The notes under the pieces are model-generated. The model had not been told where the DNA came from and did no database searches. It saw only the letters and a program-made list of their open reading frames with translations. A stretch of DNA of 64,000 nucleotides from an uncultured Saprospiraceae bacterium (GTDB taxonomy: Bacteria > Bacteroidota > Bacteroidia > Chitinophagales > Saprospiraceae), in contig CALLMH010000063.1 in assembly GCA_938007965.1 (NCBI GenBank), positions 1 through 64,000 on the forward strand. The letters run 5' to 3'. Below are positions 19,114 through 28,998 of the stretch, one piece after another (within the stretch, counting starts at the first letter, position 1; every line of letters starts with the position of its first letter). The translations under genes were made by a program, and so were the position numbers.

Positions 19114-20136
19114 TTGAATCCACATCTCGATCCATCAGAATCTCAATTTACCAGTGAAGAAAAACAGGTAGAGAAAGCATTGCGTCCCAAGTCACTAGGT
19201 GATTTTAGCGGACAACCTAAGATTGTAGAGAATCTTAAAGTATTCATACAAGCCGCAAGACAAAGAGAAGAAGCGCTAGATCATGTCCTACTACACGGCC
19301 CTCCTGGATTGGGTAAGACCACCTTATCATTTATCGTGGCCAATGAAATGGAAACTGATATCAAAATGACATCTGGACCAGTCCTCGAAAAACCAGGAGA
19401 TCTTGCAGGTCTATTGACAAATCTGGACGAGGGTGATGTCTTGTTTATTGATGAGATTCATAGATTGAATAATGTAGTAGAAGAATACCTCTATAGCGCA
19501 ATGGAAGATTACCGGATCGATATCATGATCGATAGTGGACCTAATGCTAGAAGTATACAGCTGACTCTAAATCCATTCACACTAGTAGGAGCGACTACGA
19601 GGATGGGGCTTCTGACCGCTCCGATGAGAGCTAGGTTCGGGATCACATGCCTATTGGATTACTATGATGTGAAGACATTAGAAAATATAATATTCAGAAG
19701 TGCCGAGATCCTAGAAGTGCCTATCGATGCAGAAGGAGCTAATGAAATCGCTAGAAGAAGCAGAGGCACACCTAGAATAGCCAATGCACTTCTCCGGCGA
19801 ATTAGGGATTTCGCTCAAATAAAAGGCAATGGATCCATCGATAAGAAGATAGCTAGATATGGTCTCGAAGCACTGAATGTAGATGATGGCGGATTGGATG
19901 AAATGGATAATAAAATACTTAGTACTATCATCACCAAGTTCAAAGGTGGACCTGTGGGAATAAGTACAATCGCAACCGCTGTAGGCGAAGAATCTGGAAC
20001 GATCGAAGAAGTACATGAACCCTTTCTCATCATGGAAGGTTATATTCAGCGGACACCAAGAGGCAGAGAAGCAACACCAAAAGCATATAAACATATCGGA
20101 ATCGTACCTCCTACACAAACGGGAAGTCTTTTTTGA
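19114..20136 (+). CDS. ruvB: Holliday junction branch-migration ATPase RuvB
   Basis: 340 residues. Walker [10 protein letters not shown] near 66-74, Walker [10 protein letters not shown] near 110-118, sensor region GATTRMGLL, and a C-terminal winged helix (about 260-335) ending [16 protein letters not shown]. It drives branch migration of Holliday junctions with RuvA in recombination repair. The TTG at 19114 is chosen because it yields the family's normal N-terminus ([10 protein letters not shown]) and no ATG lies before the conserved [13 protein letters not shown]. The DUF3467 gene follows after 21 bases on the same strand. Confidence 0.97.
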   Translation: MNPHLDPSESQFTSEEKQVEKALRPKSLGDFSGQPKIVENLKVFIQAARQREEALDHVLLHGPPGLGKTTLSFIVANEMETDIKMTSGPVLEKPGDLAGLLTNLDEGDVLFIDEIHRLNNVVEEYLYSAMEDYRIDIMIDSGPNARSIQLTLNPFTLVGATTRMGLLTAPMRARFGITCLLDYYDVKTLENIIFRSAEILEVPIDAEGANEIARRSRGTPRIANALLRRIRDFAQIKGNGSIDKKIARYGLEALNVDDGGLDEMDNKILSTIITKFKGGPVGISTIATAVGEESGTIEEVHEPFLIMEGYIQRTPRGREATPKAYKHIGIVPPTQTGSLF

Positions 20137-20157
20137 ATAGAAAAAATATAAATAATT

Positions 20158-20484
20158 ATGGCAGAAGAACATAAAACTAAAAAAGGCAATCAGATGAATA
20201 TCGAATTATCTGAAGAAGTAGCAGAAGGTATATATTCTAACTTAGCGATCATAGCGCACTCTCAATCAGAGTTCGTCGTAGATTTCGTCAAGATCCTTCC
20301 CAATGTACCAAAAGCCAAAGTAAAATCTAGAATCATACTTACACCGCAGCACGCTAAGAGATTACTCAAAGCACTCGTGGACAATGTCAAAAAATATGAG
20401 TCTCAACACGGAAAAATCAGTGAACCTGATAACAATAATAATTCTTTCCCTCCGATGAACTTTACCCCAACGGCGCAGGCGTAA
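20158..20484 (+). CDS. DUF3467 protein
   Basis: 108 residues, cytoplasmic, almost all one domain: IELSEEVAEGIYSNLAIIAHS, then FVVDFVKILP, then KSRIILTPQHAKRLLKAL. This is the Bacteroidota DUF3467 family, often seen near RNA polymerase or recombination genes; its function is not known. Here it sits 21 bases after ruvB and probably shares its transcript. The last 25 residues are Asn/Pro-rich and likely disordered. Confidence 0.9.
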   Translation: MAEEHKTKKGNQMNIELSEEVAEGIYSNLAIIAHSQSEFVVDFVKILPNVPKAKVKSRIILTPQHAKRLLKALVDNVKKYESQHGKISEPDNNNNSFPPMNFTPTAQA

Positions 20485-20950
20485 ATATTGTGCATGACAT
20501 ATCTCAGCGTTGACAAGAAAAAGGCAAACTCATCGATAATCAATTTGGAAGCGGCATAGATACATTGCAAGATGTCGATTTTGATGATTAATGAATATAC
20601 TATATGCTCAGTATAAATTTGTCAATCAAATGAGGGGCTTTGTTGGCTGAATCACTTTATGGCATTGACCAAACAAAGGTTTTTGAAATCCGAAAATCGT
20701 TTAAAGAAGACGCATCCAGATAATTTTCTTTTTATCGACCGCTATTAATTATGATTATTTTATATATATAAATAGCACAGATGCAAACTATTTTATATAT
20801 TTGTTTTCCTTAATGTGACCAACCATTAATCTGGCCTATCGTGCCAAAGATTTCATGAGAATGATTATTCAGTATTACCAGACGGTGATCAGCTGATAGT
20901 ACCGTAGAAATAAATTGAATTTTTACATAATAATCATAAAATAACTACTC
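20485..20950. other. Intergenic region with a possible decayed coding tail
   Basis: 466 bases without a full gene. At 20514-20591 a 25-codon frame without a start reads protein-like (begins QEKGKLIDNQFG, ends DVDFDD and a stop), which may be the tail of a lost gene. A TATATTTG box at 20796-20803 could serve the next gene but is 150 bases away from its start. Confidence 0.4.
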
Positions 20951-21958
20951 ATGAAACTAGCCATATTCTCATTTAGAATTTCGGTATTTCTTTTTGTACT
21001 CTTTACATTTTCAACATCATACGGACAGGGCATCGAGTTGAATGCTCGGGTATATCTCGATGGTGCTATTCGTAATAGTGTTGAGATTGGAGAAACACAC
21101 GCACGACCTCTCATGAGAGACAACCTCAGAAATAATCCTCATAACAATCAAAGAGTGATTCCTGATCAAGATATATATCAGATTCCATATATCGTAAATA
21201 GCTTTACAAAAGTAGATGTCACAGAAAAATATACACACGTAGGCTGTGGTCTATTATCACAATATCAAACGATCCCTTCCCCATTTTCTGTGTTTGCAGT
21301 AACTGGCGAAAATGCCATCATCGATTGGATCTTTGTCGAGCTACGAGATAAAAATGACTTCACTAGCGTCATCGCAACAAGAGGAGGATTACTTCAGAGA
21401 GATGGGGATATTGTTGATCTAGATGGGACCAGCTCATTGTTTTTTAATGATGTAAACCCAGATTACTACTTCGTTGTAATAAGACACAGAAACCACCTCG
21501 GCGCTATGACTAAGTTCCCTGTATCCTCTGAGGATATGGCTACGCTTATAGATTTCTCTTCTGTGGATACACCGATATTTGACTTCGGAAACTCTGATAA
21601 TCAGTTCAATTATTCTGGTTTGGCGCAGAAAAACATATTGTTGGGTAATACAGAAATAATGGCACTGTGGGGTGGAGATTTTGACGCTGATGGAGTTATT
21701 ACTTACGTAGCAAATAATAGTGACATAAACATATTACAAAGCGAAGTGGCTGGGTTCGACATGAATCTCAATCCAGATTACCGAGTGGCTTATAGTGGAT
21801 CTGTAGGTTACTTACAGAGTGACTTCGATATGGACGGCAGAGCAAAATTCACAGCACCATCCGATGATAGAAATCTAGTACTAGAGCAAGTACTGTTTTA
21901 CTCTCAAAATACAGAAGTAAGAACAAACTTTGCACACTTTGTAGAACAATTGCCGTAA
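20951..21958 (+). CDS. Secreted protein with paired DxDxDG calcium-loop-like motifs
   Basis: 335 residues. Signal peptide to about residue 25 (SYGQ). The segment 95-200 contains VDWIFVELRDKND-type strands and HRNHLGAMTKFP, a pattern I recall from secreted Bacteroidota proteins. The last third holds two similar units, GDFDADGVITYV...DINILQSEV and SDFDMDGRAKFT...DRNLVLEQVL, each with a D-x-D-x-D-G loop like dockerin or EF-hand calcium sites. It ends RTNFAHFVEQLP and has no sorting tail of the usual T9SS type. Function unknown; a calcium-stabilised surface or adhesion role is only a guess. A terminator follows at 22004-22040. Confidence 0.75.
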   Translation: MKLAIFSFRISVFLFVLFTFSTSYGQGIELNARVYLDGAIRNSVEIGETHARPLMRDNLRNNPHNNQRVIPDQDIYQIPYIVNSFTKVDVTEKYTHVGCGLLSQYQTIPSPFSVFAVTGENAIIDWIFVELRDKNDFTSVIATRGGLLQRDGDIVDLDGTSSLFFNDVNPDYYFVVIRHRNHLGAMTKFPVSSEDMATLIDFSSVDTPIFDFGNSDNQFNYSGLAQKNILLGNTEIMALWGGDFDADGVITYVANNSDINILQSEVAGFDMNLNPDYRVAYSGSVGYLQSDFDMDGRAKFTAPSDDRNLVLEQVLFYSQNTEVRTNFAHFVEQLP

Positions 21959-22003
21959 GATTTAAGGTTCTTTCGTTAATTAAGGTATTCAAAATAAGAA
22001 TGG

Positions 22004-22040
22004 AATCCTGGCAAGACAGATGTTTTGCTAGGATTTTTTT
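22004..22040 (+). terminator. Rho-independent terminator
   Basis: Arms 22004-22014 (aatcctggcaa) and 22025-22035 (ttgctaggatt) with one G-T wobble, a 10-base loop and seven T. Ends the secreted-protein gene. Confidence 0.88.
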
Positions 22041-22042
22041 GG

Positions 22043-22093
22043 GGATATTCCGAAATGAAGAATTTCCTTTTATTCATTAGTCTATGACTATCA
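22043..22093 (+). repeat. Family B hairpin-tail repeat, copy 2
   Basis: Begins ggatattccgaaat, continues gaagaatttcc and the tail ttattcattagtctatgac. It lies directly after a terminator, and its end overlaps the topB stop codon (22091-22093), which lies on the other strand. Confidence 0.75.
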
Positions 22094-24448
22094 TTTGCTT
22101 ATGATCTCCATCACTAAGTCCCGTGTAAGTGGTTTTCCAGCTGCCGCTTCTTTGATCTTACTAAATGGAAATTTGAATTTACATCCTGTTTTCCATGCGC
22201 TACACCCATATGCCGTCTTTCCTTTGATGATAGATCCCTTTTTACATTTAGGACATAGCGGAGGAGTATTCTTTTGAGATGTTGGTGCAGATGGAGCAGT
22301 TCCCTTTTTAGGTTCGAATATCAGCGCATGTCCTTCTCCGAATCTCACTAAACCTTCCGCTTTTCCTCCATTGATGGTAAAACCTTTCAGATTGGTTGTG
22401 CATCCTTTTACGATTAATCTTCTTAGTTGATTTTCGGATACTTTCTTGCCGAATATTTGAAATGGCAACATAAACTTGCATCCCGACTTCCATTGAGAGC
22501 ATCCATAAGCAGTCTTTCCTTTTATCAGTGTGCCATTTTTACATTTTGGACATTTAGATTGAGTGATAGGCACTTTTGTAGCTCGCGTTGACTTAGCCTT
22601 TCTAGCGCTCGTAGTGGATTTCGATCTACTACTTTTTGTGGAATATTTCGACTTCGTATCATTCGTTATGAATGATTTTTTCTTTTCCATTCGCACTTCT
22701 GTTACGAGATCGTCCACCATCTTCTTCATATTCTGGATGAACAATTTGGGATTATAAGTTCCTGCCTCTATATCTTTTAGGAGTTTCTCCCATTGTCCAG
22801 TAAGTTCTACTGATTTGAGCATCGTATTATTGATCGTATCTATCAGCTGGACACCGATATCCGTCGGCAATAGGTTTTTCTTATTTCTCCTTATATATTT
22901 TCTTTTGAACAAGGTCTCAATAATCGCAGCGCGCGTAGATGGACGACCGATCCCATTGGCCTTCATTAGATCTCGTAGTTCTTCGTCATCGACTGATTTT
23001 CCCGCAGTCTCCATTGCTCTGAGCAGTGTTGCTTCTGTGTAGTATTTCGGAGGTTGAGTTTTCTTCTCCACGAGTGTTGGGTCATGAGGACCAGATTCTC
23101 CTACTGTAAATGATGGTAGTATCTTATCTTCATCTTTTCCTTTTTTATCTTTTTCTTTTTTCTTCGATTTTGGAAATAAGATTCTCCATCCTGGATCGAG
23201 TATTTCTTTTCCACTGGCTTTGAATTCTTCGTCCAGCACTTTACCGACAACGGTTGTATTGGCTACCTTACATTCTGGGTAGAAGTTAGCGATAAATCTT
23301 TTAGCGATCACATCATACACATTCGCTAATCCACCATCGAGGTGTGATTCCTTTCCAGTAGGAATGATCGCATGGTGATCCGTGATTTTCTTATCATCGA
23401 ATACACGTTTGGTTTTCTTGATCGGTCCAGCCAGGACTGATTGTGTATACTGACTGTAAGACTTCATTCCCCTGAGTATTCCCTTGATCTTTGGGTGCTG
23501 ATCTGTTGGCAGATAAGTCGTATCTACCCTTGGATATGTGACCACCTTCATCTCGTAGAGCTTCTGTACGAGCTTAAGTGTCTGATCCGCAGAGTAGCTG
23601 TATCGTTTATTGCAAAACACTTGTAGACTCGTAAGATCAAATAGTCTCGGCGCGTACTCCTTTCCCTCTTTTCTCTCTGCCGATACGATCTCAAACGGGG
23701 AATCTTTGATCTTATCTAGGATGCCTTGTCCATCTTCTATTTTCTCGAACCTTCCTTTTATCCTATTGAAAGAAGTATCTCTGTATGTAGTCTGTAATTC
23801 CCAAAACGGCTTAGATACAAAATTATTGATCTCATGATGACGCGACACAATCATAGCCAACGTAGGCGTCTGAACTCTACCTATGGATAAGACCTGCTTG
23901 TACCCGCCATACTTGAGCGTATACAGTCTGGTCGCATTCATCCCCAGCAGCCAATCTCCTATAGCTCGAGCACTGCCGGCATAGTACAATTTATCAAAGT
24001 CCGCACCTGGTCTCAACTTCCCGAACCCTTCTTTGATGGCTTCATTCGTAAGAGACGAAATCCAAAGTCGCTGTATTGGTCCTTTATATTTTGCTTGGTT
24101 GATCACCCACCTCTGGATCAGTTCTCCCTCTATCCCTGCATCACCACAGTTTATCACCACAGACGCATTTTTGAACAATTCCTTTATTACTTTGAATTGT
24201 TTCTTGACTCCAGAATCATTAATCAGTCGAGTCTCAAATTTCTCTGGTAACATAGGCAATGAATTCAAATCCCATCGCTTCCAGCTCGGCCTATATTCGT
24301 CCGGTGAATAAAGAGAACAAAAGTGCCCAAAAGTCCAAGTAACTGCATAACCATTTCCTTCGAAATAACCATCCCGCCTAGATTTAGCGCCGATGACGGC
24401 AGCTATCTCTCTCGCAACGGATGGCTTTTCGGCTATACAGACTTTCAT
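22091..24448 (-). CDS. topB: DNA topoisomerase III (type IA)
   Basis: 785 residues. TOPRIM domain with the catalytic glutamate in AEKPS (E7) and the acidic motif DAGIEGE at 103-109; the usual family motif is DAGREGE, so the arginine position is isoleucine. The active-site tyrosine is Y305 in VVTYPR, and LSIGRVQTPTLA lies near 187-198. It cuts and passes single strands to resolve DNA intermediates. Two C-terminal zinc ribbons follow a basic Ser/Lys/Thr linker (about 615-650): CPKCKNGTLIKGKTAYGC and a second CPKCKKGSIIKGKTAYGC, probably duplicated. The stop codon lies inside a dispersed repeat. Divergent from a TonB-dependent receptor gene. Confidence 0.94.
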   Translation of the reverse strand: MKVCIAEKPSVAREIAAVIGAKSRRDGYFEGNGYAVTWTFGHFCSLYSPDEYRPSWKRWDLNSLPMLPEKFETRLINDSGVKKQFKVIKELFKNASVVINCGDAGIEGELIQRWVINQAKYKGPIQRLWISSLTNEAIKEGFGKLRPGADFDKLYYAGSARAIGDWLLGMNATRLYTLKYGGYKQVLSIGRVQTPTLAMIVSRHHEINNFVSKPFWELQTTYRDTSFNRIKGRFEKIEDGQGILDKIKDSPFEIVSAERKEGKEYAPRLFDLTSLQVFCNKRYSYSADQTLKLVQKLYEMKVVTYPRVDTTYLPTDQHPKIKGILRGMKSYSQYTQSVLAGPIKKTKRVFDDKKITDHHAIIPTGKESHLDGGLANVYDVIAKRFIANFYPECKVANTTVVGKVLDEEFKASGKEILDPGWRILFPKSKKKEKDKKGKDEDKILPSFTVGESGPHDPTLVEKKTQPPKYYTEATLLRAMETAGKSVDDEELRDLMKANGIGRPSTRAAIIETLFKRKYIRRNKKNLLPTDIGVQLIDTINNTMLKSVELTGQWEKLLKDIEAGTYNPKLFIQNMKKMVDDLVTEVRMEKKKSFITNDTKSKYSTKSSRSKSTTSARKAKSTRATKVPITQSKCPKCKNGTLIKGKTAYGCSQWKSGCKFMLPFQIFGKKVSENQLRRLIVKGCTTNLKGFTINGGKAEGLVRFGEGHALIFEPKKGTAPSAPTSQKNTPPLCPKCKKGSIIKGKTAYGCSAWKTGCKFKFPFSKIKEAAAGKPLTRDLVMEIISK

Positions 24449-24869
24449 AGGTTATACTTTTTTAGATCGTTAGACCGCTTCGATTTTAGATGATTTGAAT
24501 CTCAGTATCTAACTTCACAACCCAAAACTAAGACTTTTTTGATCTTGAATGCAATTTCAAGAATTGTAATGACTGCGGTGACACAGGAACTATGACATCT
24601 ATCCCTGTGACATCTTTCAGGTAAAGTACAACTTCAGTATACATGATTTCTAATATTATTACTTCATTTACAATTACATAGATTCATAATCGATAGCTTG
24701 CGTAGATCAAATAGTATCTTTTATCTATTTGATGCAACTAATCACCGAGTGAAATGCGACCTTTGTAGGCAAATAGAATTTTTAATTAAATTCCGATAGC
24801 TGAGTTTGAGAGATCAAATAAAAAACTAAAGGACCCTAATTACTTAATAAGTCATCGAAAAATATACTT
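24449..24869. other. Intergenic region between topB and a TonB-dependent receptor gene
   Basis: 421 bases, no gene. A short inverted repeat (cacagg near 24577 and cctgtg near 24605) is visible, along with a repeated tgacatct. Promoters for both directions must be here, but none stands out. Confidence 0.45.
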
Positions 24870-27293
24870 ATGAAAAACTATCTACTACTTACATTACTTT
24901 CGCTTATCACCATATCCGTCAATGCTCAGCATAATCTCTCTAGTAAATTATTAGATAGTGAAGGTGCGCCTGTGATGTTTGCAAATGTGGTACTTTACTC
25001 TTCTCCTGATGCTACGATGATCAAGGTAGAATCATCGGATGAGAATGGTCAGTTTACCTTTAGAAACTTAGAAGATGGGACTTACTATATAGAAGCTAGC
25101 TTCATCGGATATACAAACTACAAATCTGCTCCACTCACGATGCAAGGAGAGGATATCATGCTCGCTGACTTCATCATGGAGGCCAACGCAGTAGAACTAG
25201 AAACTGCGGTCGTCACTGCAAGAAGGGCACTCATAGAGGTAAAACCTGACCGTACAGTATTCAACGTAGAAGGCACTATTAATAGTGCTGGTGACGATGC
25301 ATTCGGCTTACTCAGAAAGGCCCCTGGAGTCCTCATTGACAATAACAATAATATAACCGTACTCAGTAGATCAGGAGTTCTCATCTATGTGGACGGCAAG
25401 CGTCTCCCACTGACAGGAGATGACCTGACTGCATACCTGAGTAACCTACCCGCTGAGCAGATAGACAGAATGGATATCATCACTAATCCTGGTGCCAAAT
25501 ATGAGGCTCAAGGAAATGCTGGCATCATCGACATCAGACTCAAAAGAGACAAAAGTCATGGTATGAATGGATCTATAAGTGGATCTGTAAGTCAAGGACG
25601 ATTTGGAAAAGGAAATATTAGTTCTGTTGGGAATTATAGAAATAAAGTATTGAACACATTCGGGACGATCGGATACAACGGTGGATCTAGCTTCAATGAG
25701 ATGGCATTTATAAACAATCAAAATGGATTACTCCTCGATGAGACCAACTACTCAGTGAATACATCTCAAGGCATAAATTATAGGTGGGGAACAGACTTCT
25801 TTTTGGGTAAGAATCAGACGATCGGATTCTTAGTCTCAGGACAAAATCAAACGAGTGACAATGAGGCGGACAATGTGATCAATATATCTAAACTCAGCAA
25901 TGTCGACATGATAGATAGCGTACTGATCGCCGAAAACTTATCAGACCAAATGAGAGATCAGAGCACGTACAATATCAACTATGCATTCGACAATAAAAAG
26001 CACTCGCTCAATATGGATGTAGATTATGGAAGATTCCGAAATGACTATGCTTATGTACAACCAAATAGGTATTTCTTAGAAGATAGGACGACATTGCTCA
26101 CCGAAATACTGACAGAATATGATACTCCTATCGAGATCGATATCTATACAGCGAAAGTAGATTATGAGACAGATATATTCGGAGGAAAGATCGGATTAGG
26201 ATCAAAATTCAGTAAAGTATCTACTGATAATTCTTTCTTATTCTATGATATCAAAAACGGCGCACGAGAAAGAGATGACAACAGATCGAATATCTTTCTG
26301 TATGACGAAAATGTATATGCTGGATACGCAAACTTCCAGAGAGTAATCAATCCCAAATGGAGTATGTCTGCGGGCCTGCGGGTAGAGACGACCGATGCCG
26401 TAGGTGACTTACAGGCTTTCAAACCTGAGTTACAAGAAGATCCTGTCAATCTCAATTATACAAACTTCTTCCCGTCAGGAGGAGTGACATATCAGCAGGC
26501 ACGTAATAAAAGTTGGTCATTGAATTTTGGTCGAAGAATCAATAGGCCTGATTATAATGTATTGAATCCATTCACAGTACAACTGAGTGAATTATCATTC
26601 ATGAAAGGAAACGAGTCTCTCAATCCAGAAATCGTAAATAATCTAGAACTCGGATATACACTAAACTATAGATATAATTTCAAATTGAGCTACAGCAAAA
26701 CTACAAATCAAATCACGAGACTGATCGCCCCTGACGACGAAGATCCACGTGCTGGATTCATTACTTGGGCTAATCTCGCAGAACAAACGATCTATGGATT
26801 CAATGCTGCACTACCCTTCCAAGTGAAGCCTTGGTGGAATGCATTCGTCAATCTTAGTGGTGGCTTTCTCAACAATCAAGCAGACTATGGTGACGGCGCT
26901 ATCGTAGATGTGCAAGCATTCACCTATACAATGTTCCAACAGCATACATTCACACTGCCAAAAGGATTCACCGGTGAGATATCTGGCTATTACTCTGGCC
27001 CTGGCGTGTGGGGAGGTGTATTCAAATATAATCCTACATGGGCGCTTAACCTCGGACTACAAAAGAAATTCTTCAATGATATGATGAATGTGAAATTGAG
27101 CGCCAATGACATATTCTTCCAATCGGGATGGGATGGAGAATCTAACTTCGATGGACTGATCGGTAGAGGAATGGGCAACTGGGACAGCAGAAGAGGTGCC
27201 ATAAGTATCAGTTATAATTTTGGAAATAAAAACGTAAAATCTAGAAAAAGAAAAACTGGAATCGAAGATGAATCAAAGAGAGTTGGGTCTTAA
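24870..27293 (+). CDS. TonB-dependent receptor-like outer membrane protein (OMP_b-brl_3 type)
   Basis: 807 residues. Signal peptide 1-19 (VNAQ), a carboxypeptidase-like domain (about 22-105), a plug with FNVEGTINSAGDDAFGLLRKAPGVLIDNNNNI and the conserved IDRMDIITNPGAKYEAQGNAGIIDIRL, then a beta barrel with many aromatic strands to about 785. It ends with a charged tail (RKRKTGIEDESKR) that is common in this family. It probably imports or binds an unknown ligand; no SusD-like partner is next door, so no glycan-utilisation locus is implied. Monocistronic by position: the next plus-strand gene is 277 bases on, with a repeat in between. Confidence 0.9.
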   Translation: MKNYLLLTLLSLITISVNAQHNLSSKLLDSEGAPVMFANVVLYSSPDATMIKVESSDENGQFTFRNLEDGTYYIEASFIGYTNYKSAPLTMQGEDIMLADFIMEANAVELETAVVTARRALIEVKPDRTVFNVEGTINSAGDDAFGLLRKAPGVLIDNNNNITVLSRSGVLIYVDGKRLPLTGDDLTAYLSNLPAEQIDRMDIITNPGAKYEAQGNAGIIDIRLKRDKSHGMNGSISGSVSQGRFGKGNISSVGNYRNKVLNTFGTIGYNGGSSFNEMAFINNQNGLLLDETNYSVNTSQGINYRWGTDFFLGKNQTIGFLVSGQNQTSDNEADNVINISKLSNVDMIDSVLIAENLSDQMRDQSTYNINYAFDNKKHSLNMDVDYGRFRNDYAYVQPNRYFLEDRTTLLTEILTEYDTPIEIDIYTAKVDYETDIFGGKIGLGSKFSKVSTDNSFLFYDIKNGARERDDNRSNIFLYDENVYAGYANFQRVINPKWSMSAGLRVETTDAVGDLQAFKPELQEDPVNLNYTNFFPSGGVTYQQARNKSWSLNFGRRINRPDYNVLNPFTVQLSELSFMKGNESLNPEIVNNLELGYTLNYRYNFKLSYSKTTNQITRLIAPDDEDPRAGFITWANLAEQTIYGFNAALPFQVKPWWNAFVNLSGGFLNNQADYGDGAIVDVQAFTYTMFQQHTFTLPKGFTGEISGYYSGPGVWGGVFKYNPTWALNLGLQKKFFNDMMNVKLSANDIFFQSGWDGESNFDGLIGRGMGNWDSRRGAISISYNFGNKNVKSRKRKTGIEDESKRVGS

Positions 27294-27346
27294 AGGCGCA
27301 AGTGATTTTACTGACTAAGGTATGGCCACCGATCTGGTACTAACGA

Positions 27347-27404
27347 GGATACTCCGAAATACAGAATACCCTTCTTATTCACTAGACTATCACAGCCTTA
27401 CTTA
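27347..27404 (+). repeat. Family B hairpin-tail repeat, copy 3
   Basis: ggatactccgaaatacagaa and a complementary ending, then the tail cttattcactagactatcacagccttactt in two parts. Near identical to copy 4 at 31987. Lies between two plus-strand genes. Confidence 0.88.
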
Positions 27405-27500
27405 GGAACCACCAAAACGCTTAGTTCGGATTTAACTCTAAAACGACAAACTATGATGCATCCGTCGTATTTTATGATTTTAGAATACAAGTTTAATAAT

Positions 27501-27508
27501 TATCTTTG
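27501..27508 (+). promoter_or_regulatory. -7 box of the 383-residue cargo gene
   Basis: TATCTTTG (TAnnTTTG), 62 bases before the start codon; no strong -33 motif. Confidence 0.45.
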
Positions 27509-27570
27509 ATATACGTTACCAAAGCATTCATGGTGCGTCTTAATAGCATCTGATCATAAAAAATAAAATT

Positions 27571-28722
27571 ATGAATAAAAATCTACAATTGTTTTTTGCA
27601 ATCATTGCCATAATATTCCCATTAGCTATAAGTAGTCAGGTTACTATAAATAATTCAACTTTTCCTGTTGCGGGTGATACCTTATTCACGATTGGTGCTT
27701 CTAATGATGGAGGATTTGACACTAGTATTATCGGAGCAGATCAAGAGTGGGATCTTACAGGCTTCAATGCTGGCGTAGCGAATACCGTAACGTATATAAA
27801 TGCTGCAGACGGAGATGCATTTGCTCAATTTCCAGATGCTGATCTTCTTGACAAAAGTGAGAATCAAGAAATATACTACCAATCATTTAACAATAAAATC
27901 ATAGAAGTAGGTAGAAGCGGCCTTGACCCTGTGCTTAATGTTATCGAGCTATCATTTACAAATGAGGGAGAATCCATACTGAGAAGAGCTCCAATGTCAT
28001 TTGGTGATGCATTCAATAATGAGTCTAGTTTTTCTGTAACCTCAGAGGCATCAATTATTCCAGATACACTTATTCCTGATCCTAATTTATTGGCATTTGT
28101 AGATTCTTTTCGACTTACAGTAGTCACCGAAAATGAAGACATTATAGATTCTTGGGGGACACTGAAACTACCAAATCTTGAAAGTGAAGTATTAAGGATG
28201 AAAAGAATAACTACAACTGATGCAACCTTGGAAGTCCGCTCGTTCCTTACAGGATGGGTTCAACTCGAAGAAGGTAACCCTATCACGTCTGCACTAGGAG
28301 ATTTTGCAGATCTTCTTGGAGAGACCGTGACTACTAGCTATCAATTTTATGGAAATAATGATAAAGAAATATTAGCTAATCTAGTTTATGACGAAGATGG
28401 AGTCTTCCTAACAGCAGAATATAAAGGAGACATTACAACCTCCACAGCTGATATCAGTCTCAAGACTGCGGATGTGAAAACGTATCCAAATCCTACTTAC
28501 GGAGATGTGACTTTCGAATTATCAAATCTTCCAAAAGGAGACTACAGTGTGGTACTGTATAATATAATAGGTAAAAAACTATGGTCCAAGGAATTTGATA
28601 CTAATTCAAATAAGCTATCCACTAACCTAAACTATCTGAGAAGAGGAACGTACTTCTACAGTATACTGGATGCTAGTGGCAGAAAAATAGCTACAAAAAG
28701 AATAATGATAATCACACCATAG
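27571..28722 (+). CDS. Secreted protein with T9SS sorting domain
   Basis: 383 residues. Signal peptide 1-21 (ISSQ). The body (about 22-295) is a beta-rich domain of unknown family, with phrases such as DQEWDLTGFNAGVANTVTYINA that suggest a lipid- or sugar-binding sandwich, though I cannot identify it. The sorting tail begins about 305 with VKTYPNPTYGDVTFE and ends with YLRRGTYFYSILDASGRKIATKRIMI, the type A pattern. Export through the T9SS and display at the surface is the likely fate. It has a -7 box and lies upstream of the tRNA gene on the same strand. Confidence 0.85.
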   Translation: MNKNLQLFFAIIAIIFPLAISSQVTINNSTFPVAGDTLFTIGASNDGGFDTSIIGADQEWDLTGFNAGVANTVTYINAADGDAFAQFPDADLLDKSENQEIYYQSFNNKIIEVGRSGLDPVLNVIELSFTNEGESILRRAPMSFGDAFNNESSFSVTSEASIIPDTLIPDPNLLAFVDSFRLTVVTENEDIIDSWGTLKLPNLESEVLRMKRITTTDATLEVRSFLTGWVQLEEGNPITSALGDFADLLGETVTTSYQFYGNNDKEILANLVYDEDGVFLTAEYKGDITTSTADISLKTADVKTYPNPTYGDVTFELSNLPKGDYSVVLYNIIGKKLWSKEFDTNSNKLSTNLNYLRRGTYFYSILDASGRKIATKRIMIITP

Positions 28723-28814
28723 ACAATTATTAAATTATTTTTGATCATGAATCACTGATAATCAAAGAAATAAAAAAAAAGGCAAAAATAATTGAATAAA
28801 AAAGACTTTCGGTA

Positions 28815-28845
28815 TTGTATAATATCAAAATGAATTATAAATTTG
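28815..28845 (+). promoter_or_regulatory. Promoter of tRNA-Asn
   Basis: TTG at 28815-28817, a 20-base spacer and TAAATTTG at 28838-28845, about 38 bases before the tRNA. The best match to the Bacteroidota promoter in this window. Confidence 0.75.
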
Positions 28846-28883
28846 CCGTCGCTTAGAGATAAACTAAGCATCCTATATGGAAC

Positions 28884-28957
28884 GGTCCTTTAGCTCAGCT
28901 GGTTAGAGCATCTGACTGTTAATCAGAGGGTCCAAGGTTCGAGTCCTTGAAGGACCG
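28884..28957 (+). tRNA. tRNA-Asn (anticodon GTT)
   Basis: Acceptor arms GGTCCTT and AAGGACC pair fully with discriminator G at 28957. The D arm (GCTC/GAGC), anticodon stem (TCTGA/TCAGA) and T arm (CAAGG/CCTTG) with loop TTCGAGT are complete. The anticodon GTT is at 28918-28920. The encoded 3' end is not CCA (ccg follows), so CCA must be added after transcription. Confidence 0.98.
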
Positions 28958-28964
28958 CCGTTTC

Positions 28965-28998
28965 AAGCCCGTAAGCATAGTGTTTACGGGCTTTTTTT
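28965..28998 (+). terminator. Terminator after tRNA-Asn
   Basis: Arms aagcccgtaa (28965-28974) and ttacgggctt (28984-28993), 9-base loop, T run to 28998. Confidence 0.92.

Noticed and set aside
24870-27293. A polysaccharide utilisation locus around the TonB-dependent receptor
   Set aside because: No SusD-like lipoprotein, glycoside hydrolase or regulator is next to any of the three receptors.
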